Shown: positions 15,358-23,270 of the stretch, piece by piece | Position numbering within the stretch: the stretch's first letter is position 1 | Layout of the letters: each line of letters starts with the position of its first letter | Assembly (NCBI RefSeq): GCF_946481715.1 | Contig: NZ_CAMLOV010000045.1 | Span: forward strand, 1 to 34,554 | Direction: 5' to 3' | DNA: 34,554 nt | DNA from: an uncultured Mucilaginibacter sp. | Lineage (GTDB): Bacteria; Bacteroidota; Bacteroidia; Sphingobacteriales; Sphingobacteriaceae | The notes under the pieces: generated by a model | Database searches by the model: none | The model's input: the letters and a program-made list of their open reading frames with translations, nothing else | Told to the model about the DNA's origin: nothing | Translations under genes and position numbers: made by a program

Positions 15358-16932
15358 TTAAATGCCAAACACCGCTTCTGCCAGCCCTATTTCGTCCGGA
15401 GAGAAGGGGAGCTTGTAGCTTACACCCATTTCTTCGAACTTTTTGCCGGTTGATTTGCCTATGGCTATCACTTTTTGCTGTGGCTGCAGCAGGTTATCTA
15501 CAAAATAGGCCTCCACATTGCTTGGGCTGGTAAATACCAGTACATCTGCACCGGTTGGCTGTACGTTTTCTTCTAATACGGTTTCGTAAACCGGCAGGTC
15601 GATGATTTTTGTTTCTGCTGATAAGCCTTGCTGGATACTCCGCATGGGGTTATCTGCACCCGGAAACAAGATAGCTGTGCCATTGGCAACTGCGGCAAAA
15701 TCTGCTGCTACGTCTGCCGTATCGGTACTCTCGCCCACAAAATCGGCAAAATGCCCGTTCTTGCGCAGCATGTCTTCCGATCCGGTCCCCATTACCCCAA
15801 ATTTTACCTTTTTAGGGAAGGTTGGGTTCAGCTGGAAAAAGTATTCTACCGCATTTTTACTGCTGAAGAATACCCATTCGATATTTTTTAGGATATAGCT
15901 GTCAAAACGATTAATGGTACGCACGGTGCGGATCAGCGAGCGCGCCTCTATCTCTATTTTATTTTTCTCCAAGGCCCTGCGGAAATAACTGCCGGCAGAA
16001 ATATCACGGGAGATAAACACTTTTGATGGAAATTTCCTGTCTTTGGCAAACTTGGCCACTATCTTTTCGGGGAGGCCCTCCAGTGTATCTGTTTCAATAA
16101 ATAACCTATCGGGAAAGCCTTCGCCATCCTCGGCCTTACTTGTAAATACCTGGAATTTATCGTTCTCTTTACGGCAGTAAACGCCCAGCGGCAAATGGCA
16201 GCCGCCGCCAAATAATTTAAGTACGTTACGTTCTACAGACAGTTCCGCCGCCACATCAGGGTGGTTAAGATCCTGTAAGGCTTCGTATAATATATGGTCG
16301 CGTTCGCGTATCTGTATGGCTAAGACGCCTTGCGCCGGGGCGGGTATAAACTCGGTTGCGCCTATTTCCTCTACATGAAATTCGCTGAGGTCGATACCCA
16401 AACGGCTAACGCCTGCTTTGGCCAGCATAATGGCATCGTATTTTTCATCGCGCAGTTTACCTATACGGGTTGGTACGTTTCCACGCAGGTCTTTTATCTC
16501 CAAATCTGGCCGCACGGCAAGCAATTGCGCTTTACGGCGGTTTGATGATGTGCCTACTAAGCCTCCAAATTTTACGGATAATTTTTGGCGAACGTCTGTG
16601 CAATCCTTCAATACCAATAGTAACTCTGCCGGGTCTTCCCGTTCGGATACTGCTGCGATGACAAGCCCCGGCGGGTTTTCGGTAGGCAGATCCTTATGCG
16701 AATGCACGGCGATATCTATGGTACCGGCAATCAACTCTTCTTCCAGCTCTTTGGTAAAAAAGCCTTTGCCTTCAAGCTTGTCGAAGCTGAGGTTGAGGAT
16801 GCGGTCGCCTTGTGTTTTTATAATTTTAAGTTCGGCGGAAATGTGTATTGCTTCCAGGCTATCCTTCACAAAATTGGCCTGCCATAAAGCTAATTCGCTG
16901 CCACGCGTTCCTATAATTATTTTTCTGTCCAA
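15358..16932 (-). CDS. hemC: HemC-HemD fusion: porphobilinogen deaminase and uroporphyrinogen-III synthase
   Basis: Bifunctional protein of 524 residues. Residues 1 to about 300 are hydroxymethylbilane synthase: IIIGTRGSELALWQA, catalytic D81 in HSHKDLP, GTSSNRRKAQ, LRGNVPTR, and C245 in GGGCHLPLG, which carries the dipyrromethane cofactor. Residues about 303 to 524 form a uroporphyrinogen-III synthase (VFISRD, WVFFSSKNAV, VLVFTSPSNVEAYF, IGKSTGKKFEEMG). The fusion would pass the unstable hydroxymethylbilane directly to ring closure. The start is a TTG at 16932: no ATG exists before the essential GTRGSELA motif, and a -7-like box lies 20 bases upstream. A stand-alone hemC of about 310 residues is the usual length, so the extra 220 residues are the HemD part. 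Confidence 0.95.
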   Translation of the reverse strand: MDRKIIIGTRGSELALWQANFVKDSLEAIHISAELKIIKTQGDRILNLSFDKLEGKGFFTKELEEELIAGTIDIAVHSHKDLPTENPPGLVIAAVSEREDPAELLLVLKDCTDVRQKLSVKFGGLVGTSSNRRKAQLLAVRPDLEIKDLRGNVPTRIGKLRDEKYDAIMLAKAGVSRLGIDLSEFHVEEIGATEFIPAPAQGVLAIQIRERDHILYEALQDLNHPDVAAELSVERNVLKLFGGGCHLPLGVYCRKENDKFQVFTSKAEDGEGFPDRLFIETDTLEGLPEKIVAKFAKDRKFPSKVFISRDISAGSYFRRALEKNKIEIEARSLIRTVRTINRFDSYILKNIEWVFFSSKNAVEYFFQLNPTFPKKVKFGVMGTGSEDMLRKNGHFADFVGESTDTADVAADFAAVANGTAILFPGADNPMRSIQQGLSAETKIIDLPVYETVLEENVQPTGADVLVFTSPSNVEAYFVDNLLQPQQKVIAIGKSTGKKFEEMGVSYKLPFSPDEIGLAEAVFGI

Positions 16933-16952
16933 AGGGGTACTAATTTTTGTTG

Positions 16953-16960
16953 CAAATTTA
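16953..16960 (-). promoter_or_regulatory. Putative -7 box for hemCD
   Basis: On the minus strand the bases read TAAATTTG, matching the Bacteroidota -7 consensus TAnnTTTG, 20 bases before the TTG start of hemCD. No convincing -33 TTG is seen at the expected 19-21 base spacing, so this is weak. Confidence 0.35.
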
Positions 16961-17083
16961 ATTTTTTATGGGGATGATAAGGAACGCGAATTGAATGAAT
17001 TGCAACAATATGACCTAATGAACACTAATTGGGTAAATTGATATGAATTTTGCGGGGGCGCTATTGAATTTTTTAAGTGAAGC

Positions 17084-17554
17084 CTAACGCGGGTTATTGA
17101 ATTCCCACGGCTTCTGATAATATGCCAGCAGAATATTTAGATCCAACGGACTGATATTTAAATAATCAACCCTGAGTTTAGTTTTTCCTTCAGGGTGTTC
17201 GTACGCTAAAGATGGCCGTGCGCCCCTCCCTTCTAATTCTCCCGATATTCTTACATCATGAATTTCTTCCCATTTATAAAATGGCGCATCAGCAACTCGC
17301 ATCCCGTCTAAATTTATTATTATTTGGGGGCCATTATTAAAAAGGACCTTACCTTTTAGGTAAAGATGGTAACTAGAAAATATACAAAAGGGCAGCCCAA
17401 ACCAATACGACTGAATGTAAAGGGAATATATGCCAAAACTTAAAAGGGTAAGTAATGCAATTGCTTTAATAATGGCATCGTCTTTAGAATAGAATATCCT
17501 TGTTTCCGGCGGAACGGGATTTGATACAATAATGTTGGGGGTAAACAGGTGCAT
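17084..17554 (-). CDS. Small membrane protein, unknown
   Basis: Protein of 156 residues with two hydrophobic segments (about 29-47 and 50-66, forming a hairpin) followed by a soluble beta-rich part (IIINLDGMRVADAPFYKWEEI, then LRVDYLNISPLDLNILLAYY). The layout, two membrane helices and then a domain in which a strand is followed by W-EEI, resembles bacterial PH-like (YcxB-type) membrane proteins, but no exact family is recognised. It shares this layout with the next gene upstream, suggesting distant paralogues. It lies inside the heme cluster between hemA and hemCD on the same strand. A heme role is not supported by sequence. Confidence 0.6.
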   Translation of the reverse strand: MHLFTPNIIVSNPVPPETRIFYSKDDAIIKAIALLTLLSFGIYSLYIQSYWFGLPFCIFSSYHLYLKGKVLFNNGPQIIINLDGMRVADAPFYKWEEIHDVRISGELEGRGARPSLAYEHPEGKTKLRVDYLNISPLDLNILLAYYQKPWEFNNPR

Positions 17555-17650
17555 TGCTTTATGATAATAAAGCTAACAAATTATAAGAAGATAGGAAGTT
17601 TGATTCTTGATTTCTATCGGACCGGCATTGCTAAAGCCTTCATCAGCTAT

Positions 17651-18139
17651 TTAGTAAAACGCCCAATACTTCTCTTCAATTTGAGGATTTGCCGCTTTTA
17701 AAACCTCAATAAATCGACTTAACTTTTTGCCGGGGTAGGCTTTAAAGGTTAGCGACTCCTCTGTAGTTTGTTTGGTTTTAAATGTAAGTTCATAAGTAGA
17801 TGTTTTACCGGCTGTTCTCACAAATGTTGGTTTTAGTTTGATGCCTGTAAAAGCAGTAAATGGTATAGAATAGGTTTCTTGCTTCTTCGTATCTGTTACC
17901 ACCAAATCAGTGTCGTTATATGCTAACACTATCCGGTCCTTATAAAAATAAAACGAGGCTAATAAACAAATGAAAAAGTGAATTACCCGCTGGGCTATAT
18001 TTAGAAAATCATAATTAGTTTTGATCAACAGGTATTCGAATAAACCTACTGGCGTAGGCAACGACAACACAAACCATATAAATATGGCGAAGACTACCTT
18101 TTGAAATAAATTGTATTTAATAGAGAGGCGCTGGTTCAT
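17651..18139 (-). CDS. Small membrane protein, unknown, PH-like layout
   Basis: Protein of 162 residues with two N-terminal membrane helices (about 12-34 and 46-63) and then a soluble domain (IVLAYNDTDLVVTDTKKQE, YSIPFTAFTGIKLKP, TYELTFKTKQ). The helix ending in a strand-rich region of regular length suggests a PH-like fold attached to the membrane, similar to the neighbouring gene. It begins 39 bases after the hemA stop. Codons are more A/T-rich than those of the heme enzymes on both sides, so the pair may be a later insertion. Function unknown. Confidence 0.6.
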   Translation of the reverse strand: MNQRLSIKYNLFQKVVFAIFIWFVLSLPTPVGLFEYLLIKTNYDFLNIAQRVIHFFICLLASFYFYKDRIVLAYNDTDLVVTDTKKQETYSIPFTAFTGIKLKPTFVRTAGKTSTYELTFKTKQTTEESLTFKAYPGKKLSRFIEVLKAANPQIEEKYWAFY

Positions 18140-18178
18140 ACCGTTTAATACGCCAAAATAAGCAGAAAAAAGGAAAGC

Positions 18179-19405
18179 TTAATTACTATTGATCAATATA
18201 TCCTTCGCCATTACCATGGGTACGCTGATATATTTCTTCTCCATATAGTTTATAACCTTTTCCAGTATCTCGCGCGATTCTTTGTCGAGGCTTTGCACTT
18301 CATCCGCAAATACGGTGTTTACAGCAGTGTTGCGTATCTCTTTTATTTTCTCGGGTACCTGGCGCATGGCCAGCTCAATGCGGCGTTGTTTCAGCATCAC
18401 CAAAAACTCGTTGATGTTTTGCTCAATAATGGCTTCGGCACGCGATAATTCGTGGTAACGCTCCTGCAGGTTCTTTTTAGCAACTTCGTTTAGCGAGTGC
18501 ACCTCTATAAAGTTTACCTCAAATTGCTCTAATATTTCGGGCGCGGTATCGTTGGGGATGGCGAGGTCTACAATAGTTTTCCTATCGGTATCGCCATTTA
18601 AAAGCGAGGTGTATATTTCAGTGGTGATAATTGGGTCAACCGCCGAGGTACAGGTGATAATAGCATCAAAACCCTTTTTGTAGGTTTTAAGGTCTTCCAG
18701 CTCAAAAGCTTCGCCACCCAATTCATCTGCTAATTGTTGGGCTTTTGAAAGCGTACGGTTAAAAACAGAGAAATTAGAGAACTTATGCTTTTGCAGGTAT
18801 TTGGATATATTTTTATTGGTTTCGCCTGCGCCGATGATCAGGATACGGGCGTTAGCGCAAAGTTTCAGGTCTTTTAATTTGCGGTACGCTAAAGAAACTA
18901 CCGAAATTGGGTTTTTAGAGATATTGGTGTGTGTATAAACTTCTTTGGCCGTTTTTACAACGCACTCCATTATCAACCGCAGCTTATCGCCGGTGAGGCC
19001 AGCCTCGCGGCCACTTTCATAAGCTTTGCGTAATTGGGCAAGTATTTCCTTTTCGCCAACTATTAAGCTTTCTAACGAGCAGGAGGTGCGCAGCAGGTGC
19101 TCCATTGCAGCATGGTCTTCGTATATAGAAGCAGCATCCAGGAAAGTACCCATCGAGTGATGGCAAAGCCCCATTCCTAATGCATCAATAAATTGGTGCG
19201 CAAATTCTTTATCAACCGTTTGAGGGGTTGATAATACAAACTCAACACGGTTGCAGGTGGCGAGGTAAAATATTTCGTTTATACCAAAACGGGCTTTAAC
19301 TTCATGAAGTTTGTCGGTAAGGTTTTCCTGGCATATTACCAACTTCCCCAATTCCTTCAACTCGATTTGTTTATGCGTAAAAGCTATTACCTTTAGATAC
19401 TTCAA
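18179..19405 (-). CDS. hemA: Glutamyl-tRNA reductase
   Basis: First enzyme of the C5 heme pathway, reducing glutamyl-tRNA(Glu) to glutamate-1-semialdehyde with NADPH; 408 residues, as usual. The catalytic cysteine is C51 in FYLATCNRVEF. SCSLESLIVGEKEILAQLRKAY is the conserved glutamate-recognition block, RILIIGAGETN is the NADPH Rossmann loop and the C-terminal part is the helical dimerisation domain. The start is a TTG at 19405: the frame opens there and a good promoter (TTGACA, 20-base spacer, TATTTTTG) ends 22 bases upstream. It is the first gene of the heme cluster, and together with hemL it shows that this organism makes 5-aminolevulinate from glutamate. Confidence 0.96.
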   Translation of the reverse strand: MKYLKVIAFTHKQIELKELGKLVICQENLTDKLHEVKARFGINEIFYLATCNRVEFVLSTPQTVDKEFAHQFIDALGMGLCHHSMGTFLDAASIYEDHAAMEHLLRTSCSLESLIVGEKEILAQLRKAYESGREAGLTGDKLRLIMECVVKTAKEVYTHTNISKNPISVVSLAYRKLKDLKLCANARILIIGAGETNKNISKYLQKHKFSNFSVFNRTLSKAQQLADELGGEAFELEDLKTYKKGFDAIITCTSAVDPIITTEIYTSLLNGDTDRKTIVDLAIPNDTAPEILEQFEVNFIEVHSLNEVAKKNLQERYHELSRAEAIIEQNINEFLVMLKQRRIELAMRQVPEKIKEIRNTAVNTVFADEVQSLDKESREILEKVINYMEKKYISVPMVMAKDILINSN

Positions 19406-19427
19406 AGCAGTTTTAAATTTGACCCAA

Positions 19428-19461
19428 CAAAAATAGCATACTGTACAGGATGCAATGTCAA
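19428..19461 (-). promoter_or_regulatory. Promoter of hemA and probably the heme cluster
   Basis: On the minus strand TATTTTTG (19428-19435) matches the Bacteroidota -7 consensus TAnnTTTG, and TTGACA (19456-19461) is a -33 element with a 20-base spacer. Transcription would start near 19421, giving a leader of about 15 bases before the TTG start. This supports that start. Confidence 0.65.
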
Positions 19462-19559
19462 GGCTTTGTCAAACAGAGGTATTTAGAATGCTTATAAATA
19501 AAATGGAATTTACAATCTAAGCAATCTAAATTTATAATATTTCCTTTTTCAATAACATT

Positions 19560-19946
19560 ATGACTGTTAAAATTACAAATATCAAAAAAATCAGTGTTGT
19601 GATCTTGGTCATATTTTATTTTATAGCCGGGGGTAACCACTTTTATAACCCGCAATCGTACTACCATATAATTCCGAAGTACCTGCCTTATCCCGTAGCA
19701 TTAAATATTTTAGCCGGCATTTTTGAAATTTTATTTGCTTTAATGCTCGTATTTCCAAAAACAAGGCGGCTTGCAGCCTACGGCATTATTTTAATGCTGC
19801 TTGCCTTTTTGCCGGTACATATCCAAATGGTTATTGATGCCCCCGTTATGTTAGGTACGTTAACAGTAGGACCTTTGGTTGCCTGGATAAGGCTGTTGGT
19901 TTTGCAACCACTGCTGATATTGTGGGCATGGTGGCATGCGAGGTAG
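19560..19946 (+). CDS. DoxX-like membrane protein
   Basis: Protein of 128 residues made almost entirely of four hydrophobic helices. The first helix ends in FIAGGNHFYNPQSYYHIIPKYLP, a pattern common in DoxX/DoxD-related proteins, and PVALNILAGIFEILFALML follows it. A PVHIQMVID turn precedes the last helices. Members of this family are found near redox or quinone functions, but their activity is generally not known. The ATG at 19560 gives the normal length. It is divergent from hemA. A short tandem repeat begins at its stop codon. Confidence 0.75.
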   Translation: MTVKITNIKKISVVILVIFYFIAGGNHFYNPQSYYHIIPKYLPYPVALNILAGIFEILFALMLVFPKTRRLAAYGIILMLLAFLPVHIQMVIDAPVMLGTLTVGPLVAWIRLLVLQPLLILWAWWHAR

Positions 19947-19982
19947 ATTTGAGAAGTGAGATTTGAGATGTGAGATTTGAGA
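19946..19982. repeat. 14-bp tandem repeat
   Basis: Two copies of a 14-base unit (GATTTGAGAAGTGA and GATTTGAGATGTGA, one mismatch) plus a partial third (GATTTGAGA). The repeat begins within the last base of the DoxX-like gene stop codon. Confidence 0.85.
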
Positions 19983-20083
19983 AAAAGTCCACAGATCATG
20001 GTAGATAGTTCATAGCCGGATGATTAACGAATCCGAAATCAGTCATCATTCAAACATTCTCCCTAAAACCCCGTTACCCCAAA

Positions 20084-21610
20084 ATGGATCTGCAAAGTAT
20101 TGAGCTGCGTAACCTGGACGTACAGGATTACCAGGAACTGAAAAAATCGATGAAGTCGGCATACATGGATATGGATGAAGACTACTGGGATGCTGCGTCG
20201 ATAAAGAAGCTTATAAAACTTTTCCCCGAAGGGCAAATTTGTGTAACCGTAAACAACGAGGTAGTTGGTTGTGCGCTATCTATAATGGTTGATTACAGCA
20301 AGTTTGGCGATACCCATACTTATAAACAAATTACAGGCAACAGCACCTTTAAAACGCATACCCCCACCGGCGATGTACTGTATGGCATTGATATTTTTGT
20401 ACACCCCAAATACCGGGGTTTAAGGCTGGCCCGCCGTTTATACGATGCCCGTAAGCAGCTTTGCGAAAACCTTAACCTGAAAAGTATTATAGCTGGCGGC
20501 CGTATACCAAACTATCAGAAATTCCAAAACGACCTTACCCCAAAACAATATATTGATAAAGTAAAGTACAAAGAAATTTACGACCCTACCCTCTCCTTCC
20601 AATTGGCAAATGATTTCCACGTACGTAAGATACTACGCAACTACCTGCCCGAGGATAACCGATCCAAAGGTTTTGCTACGCTGATAGAATGGAACAACGT
20701 TTATTACGAGGAGCCGACAACCGCCATTAACCATAAAACAGTTGTGCGCATTGGCCTGGTGCAATGGCAAATGAGGCCGTATAATAATATAAGTGAACTA
20801 CTTAAACATGCCGAATATTTTGTAGATGCGGTAAGCGACTACCAAAGCGATTTTATCCTCTTCCCCGAATTGTTTAACACGCCCTTGATGGCGGATTACA
20901 ACCATATGGATTCGGCAAAGGCCATGCGCGAACTGGCGCAATTTACCCAGCCTATCGTGGAGGCCTTTTCTAAGCTGGCAGTATCGTACAACGTAAATAT
21001 TATTGCGGGCAGTATGCCTAAAATAGAGGAAGACTCGCTTTATAATGTGTCGTACTTGTTCCGCCGCAACGGCAGCATGGAAGAAACCACCAAGATACAC
21101 CCTACCCCATCTGAGATCAGCTCCTGGGGGATGCGTGGCGGTGATGACGTAATTGCCTTTGATACCGATGCCGGCAAAATAGGCATCCTGATATGTTACG
21201 ATGTAGAGTTCCCGGAGCTATCGCGCATTTTGGCCAGCCAGGATATGCAGATCTTATTTGTGCCTTTCCTTACCGATACACAAAACGGTTATAACCGGGT
21301 GAAGTTTTGCGCCCAGGCCCGCGCCGTGGAGAACGAATGCTATGTGGCCATTGCCGGCTGCGTGGGCAACCTGCCCAATGTAAATAATATGGGGATTTCG
21401 TACGCGCAATCTGCCGTGTTTACGCCTTCGGATTTTGGCTTCCCCACCAACGGTATCCAATCCGAAGCTACGCCAAACAGCGAGATGATTGTAATAGCCG
21501 ATGTAGACCTTTCTGTTTTAAACGAACTGCACGAATACGGCAGCGTGCAAAATTTAAAAGACCGGCGAACCGACCTTTATGGGATAATGTTTAATGGGAA
21601 GAAAGTGTAA
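20084..21610 (+). CDS. GNAT acetyltransferase fused to carbon-nitrogen hydrolase
   Basis: Bifunctional protein of 508 residues. The first 210 or so form a GCN5-related N-acetyltransferase ([31 protein letters not shown]-like core, with the acetyl-CoA loop [10 protein letters not shown] near residues 113-122). The second half is a nitrilase-superfamily amidase with the Glu-Lys-Cys triad: E262 in [9 protein letters not shown], K337 in [10 protein letters not shown] and C371 in [11 protein letters not shown]. The order acetyltransferase then amidase occurs in a known family of two-domain proteins in bacteria, whose substrate is not firmly established. No frameshift or linker break is seen, so it is a genuine fusion and not two genes. 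It is flanked by unrelated genes. Confidence 0.9.
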   Translation: [508 protein letters not shown]

Positions 21611-21616
21611 GATTTA

Positions 21617-21645
21617 AATTGTCTGAACTCGAATTTTTGGAATTA
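21617..21645. repeat. Possible dispersed intergenic repeat fragment
   Basis: The stretch contains TGTCTGAACTCGAATTTTTG followed by GAATTAA. From memory this resembles a repeated intergenic sequence in Bacteroidota genomes; there is no second copy in this window. Confidence 0.3.
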
Positions 21646-21702
21646 AGTGTTCGACCTCTATAACATTTTTAACCTCTCTAACCCATCTAACTTCTTTCAA
21701 CC

Positions 21703-22002
21703 TCACTTAATATACTGCTGAATTACCTGTTGCAGTTGCCCGGCCTGCATTACGCCGCTTTGTCGCCATTTGCTTTGCCCGTTTTGGAAAACCATTAGCG
21801 TGGGCACGCTTTGCACCCGGTAGGCGCTGGCAGCGGCGGGGTTTTTGTCGATATCGATCTTGATGATGGTTACTTTATCGCCCAATGCATCTTTCACCTG
21901 TTTTAAAATAGGCGGCATCATTTTACAGGGACCGCACCATTCGGCGCTAAAATCTACCAAAACCGGTTTGTCTGATGCTATAATATCCTGGAAGTTTGCC
22001 AT
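21703..22002 (-). CDS. trxA: Thioredoxin
   Basis: Small cytoplasmic redox protein of 99 residues, reduced by thioredoxin reductase and reducing disulfides in client proteins. The active site WCGPC is at 22-26, followed by [10 protein letters not shown]. The cis-proline loop is SVPTLMVF, and the core strands ([22 protein letters not shown]) are complete. Length is slightly under the usual 105. The start at 22002 is supported by a strong ribosome binding site, AAAGGAG, 8 bases before the ATG, which is unusual in Bacteroidota, where such sites are generally weak. Other thioredoxin genes may exist elsewhere, so the symbol is tentative. Confidence 0.92.
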   Translation of the reverse strand: MANFQDIIASDKPVLVDFSAEWCGPCKMMPPILKQVKDALGDKVTIIKIDIDKNPAAASAYRVQSVPTLMVFQNGQSKWRQSGVMQAGQLQQVIQQYIK

Positions 22003-22010
22003 TGGTTTAT

Positions 22011-22017
22011 CTCCTTT
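22011..22017 (-). promoter_or_regulatory. Strong Shine-Dalgarno site of the thioredoxin gene
   Basis: The minus strand reads AAAGGAG, 8 bases before the ATG at 22002. A canonical site is atypical for Bacteroidota, suggesting efficient translation. Confidence 0.6.
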
Positions 22018-22165
22018 GCAGTATTAACGGTTAAAAAAGGAAAACGTTTCGCGGGGCGGGGATTTCGGCGCTATTTTACATTCATCTGAAACGCCGCATT
22101 GCCATGCCTGAAGCTGTACGCCGGTTTATTTTATCAGGAAGTACCCGGAGGTGTTTCAGAAGTAG

Positions 22166-22215
22166 AGAAATGATATCGAATATTACTTCATCATTCGACA
22201 TCGGGAGTTCGGCAT
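22166..22215. repeat. Possible degenerate ATTCGA-type repeat
   Basis: The stretch between the thioredoxin gene and the Nudix regulator contains repeated ATCGAATATT/CATTCGACATCG units. I recall similar repetitive intergenic runs in Bacteroidota. No gene is seen in 22018-22223. Confidence 0.3.
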
Positions 22216-22223
22216 TAATTTAC

Positions 22224-23003
22224 TTACGCCAGCACCAGCCCCTCTTCCAGTGCTTTTTCATATGCATCCTCGTCAAACTTATAATAAGTTGGCGACCGAT
22301 GCCCGCCGATGCTGCGTTTTTCGTCGAGCTTAATAAGCAAGCCCAGCGACATCAGCTTATTAGGGAAATTAGTAGGGTTTAAGGTTTTGCCGGAGAGCAC
22401 CTCATACAGCGTTTTTATCTCTTTAAGCGTAAACTTTGGCTGTAGCAGGTTTTTGCCTATCGGGAAATGGTACAGGTCTATCCTCATACGCGATATTGCT
22501 TCGGCCACAATTTCGGCATGGTCGAAACCAAGTTCGGGCAGGGCATCTATCGGGAACCAGCGGCAATCGAGCGAAAAAAAGTCGGCTTTTGGGCTGGCGT
22601 TTACAATATCGGTAATAGCATAAAAACCCAGGGTAACCGTTTCACCGGCAAGCCAGCTGCTTTCGTCTATCCTAAACCCCATCAGTTCCTCAAATGCATC
22701 CTCATCAAAAACATCCATAGCTGCATTTCTGCCAACATCGCCAAATGCCTTTACCTGTTTCAGGAATAATTGCTCCAAGCCGGTGCGCTCGGCTGTTATC
22801 CGCGCCGCCGCATCATCCAGGCTCTCCGTTTTTTTGATGAAGCCGCCGGGCAGGTACCATTTGCGTACCAGCTTATTTTTCACCAGCAAAACTTTTAAGC
22901 CGCCATCATGGTAACCGAATATAGCGCAGTCGATAGTTAGGTTTGGGCGATAGTGAAGGTATCCCTTTTCAAAAAAATCTCGTGCTTCCTCTAAGTTTTC
23001 CAT
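22224..23003 (-). CDS. Nudix-domain transcriptional regulator (NrtR/AraR-like)
   Basis: Protein of 259 residues with an N-terminal Nudix fold and a C-terminal winged helix. The Nudix box is degenerate: GGFIKKTESLDDAAARITAERTG keeps the first Gly, the Glu and the Arg, but the metal-binding REuxEE becomes RITAER, as in family members that sense a ligand without hydrolysing it. The C-terminal part (FTLKEIKTLYEVLSGKTLN, FPNKLMSLGLLIKLDEKR) is the DNA-binding domain of the NrtR/AraR type, known for regulating NAD or sugar metabolism. The ATG at 23003 is preferred over a TTG at 23012. Two near-identical palindromes lie just upstream, as expected for autoregulation. The ligand is not known. Confidence 0.85.
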   Translation of the reverse strand: MENLEEARDFFEKGYLHYRPNLTIDCAIFGYHDGGLKVLLVKNKLVRKWYLPGGFIKKTESLDDAAARITAERTGLEQLFLKQVKAFGDVGRNAAMDVFDEDAFEELMGFRIDESSWLAGETVTLGFYAITDIVNASPKADFFSLDCRWFPIDALPELGFDHAEIVAEAISRMRIDLYHFPIGKNLLQPKFTLKEIKTLYEVLSGKTLNPTNFPNKLMSLGLLIKLDEKRSIGGHRSPTYYKFDEDAYEKALEEGLVLA

Positions 23004-23028
23004 CAGTAGCAAAGGTGAGAAAAAATTT

Positions 23029-23093
23029 ATTTATTAAATTTTAATAAATGTAAAGAAAACTTCGCTACCTTCATTTATTATTTTATAATAAAT
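23029..23093. promoter_or_regulatory. Two 21-bp palindromes, putative operators of the Nudix regulator
   Basis: At 23029-23049 and 23073-23093 there are two perfect 9-base inverted repeats, ATTTATTAA(ATT)TTAATAAAT and ATTTATTAT(TTT)ATAATAAAT, sharing the pattern ATTTATTA-N5-TAATAAAT. Their centres are 44 bases apart, about four helical turns. The nearest starts 26 bases before the regulator ATG. Confidence 0.6.
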
Positions 23094-23102
23094 GGTGAAG
23101 AA

Positions 23103-23219
23103 AGCATTAAAATCATTCTTTGGCCCTCTATTGGGCACGATGCCACCGCCGGGCAGCAAGCGCCGTTTATCCAACTGTTAAAAAACGAGATGGAGCACTG
23201 CGCCAACACAAAAAATTAA
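23103..23219 (+). pseudogene. Possible C-terminal gene remnant
   Basis: A frame without a start codon reads GEESIKIILWPSIGHDATAG followed by QQAPFIQLLKNEMEHCANTK and a stop. It looks more protein-like than random sequence, with an amphipathic last helix, and may be the end of a decayed gene. No family is recognised. It lies between the regulator palindromes and the small secreted protein gene. Confidence 0.25.
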
Positions 23220-23270
23220 CCAATATATTTATATACTAACCAATTTAACAAACCCCAATTTTAAACCAAC

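Noticed and set aside
16418..17041. 207-codon plus-strand frame opposite hemCD
   Set aside because: Shadow of the hemCD coding strand; the product is Ser/Arg-rich and has no domain.
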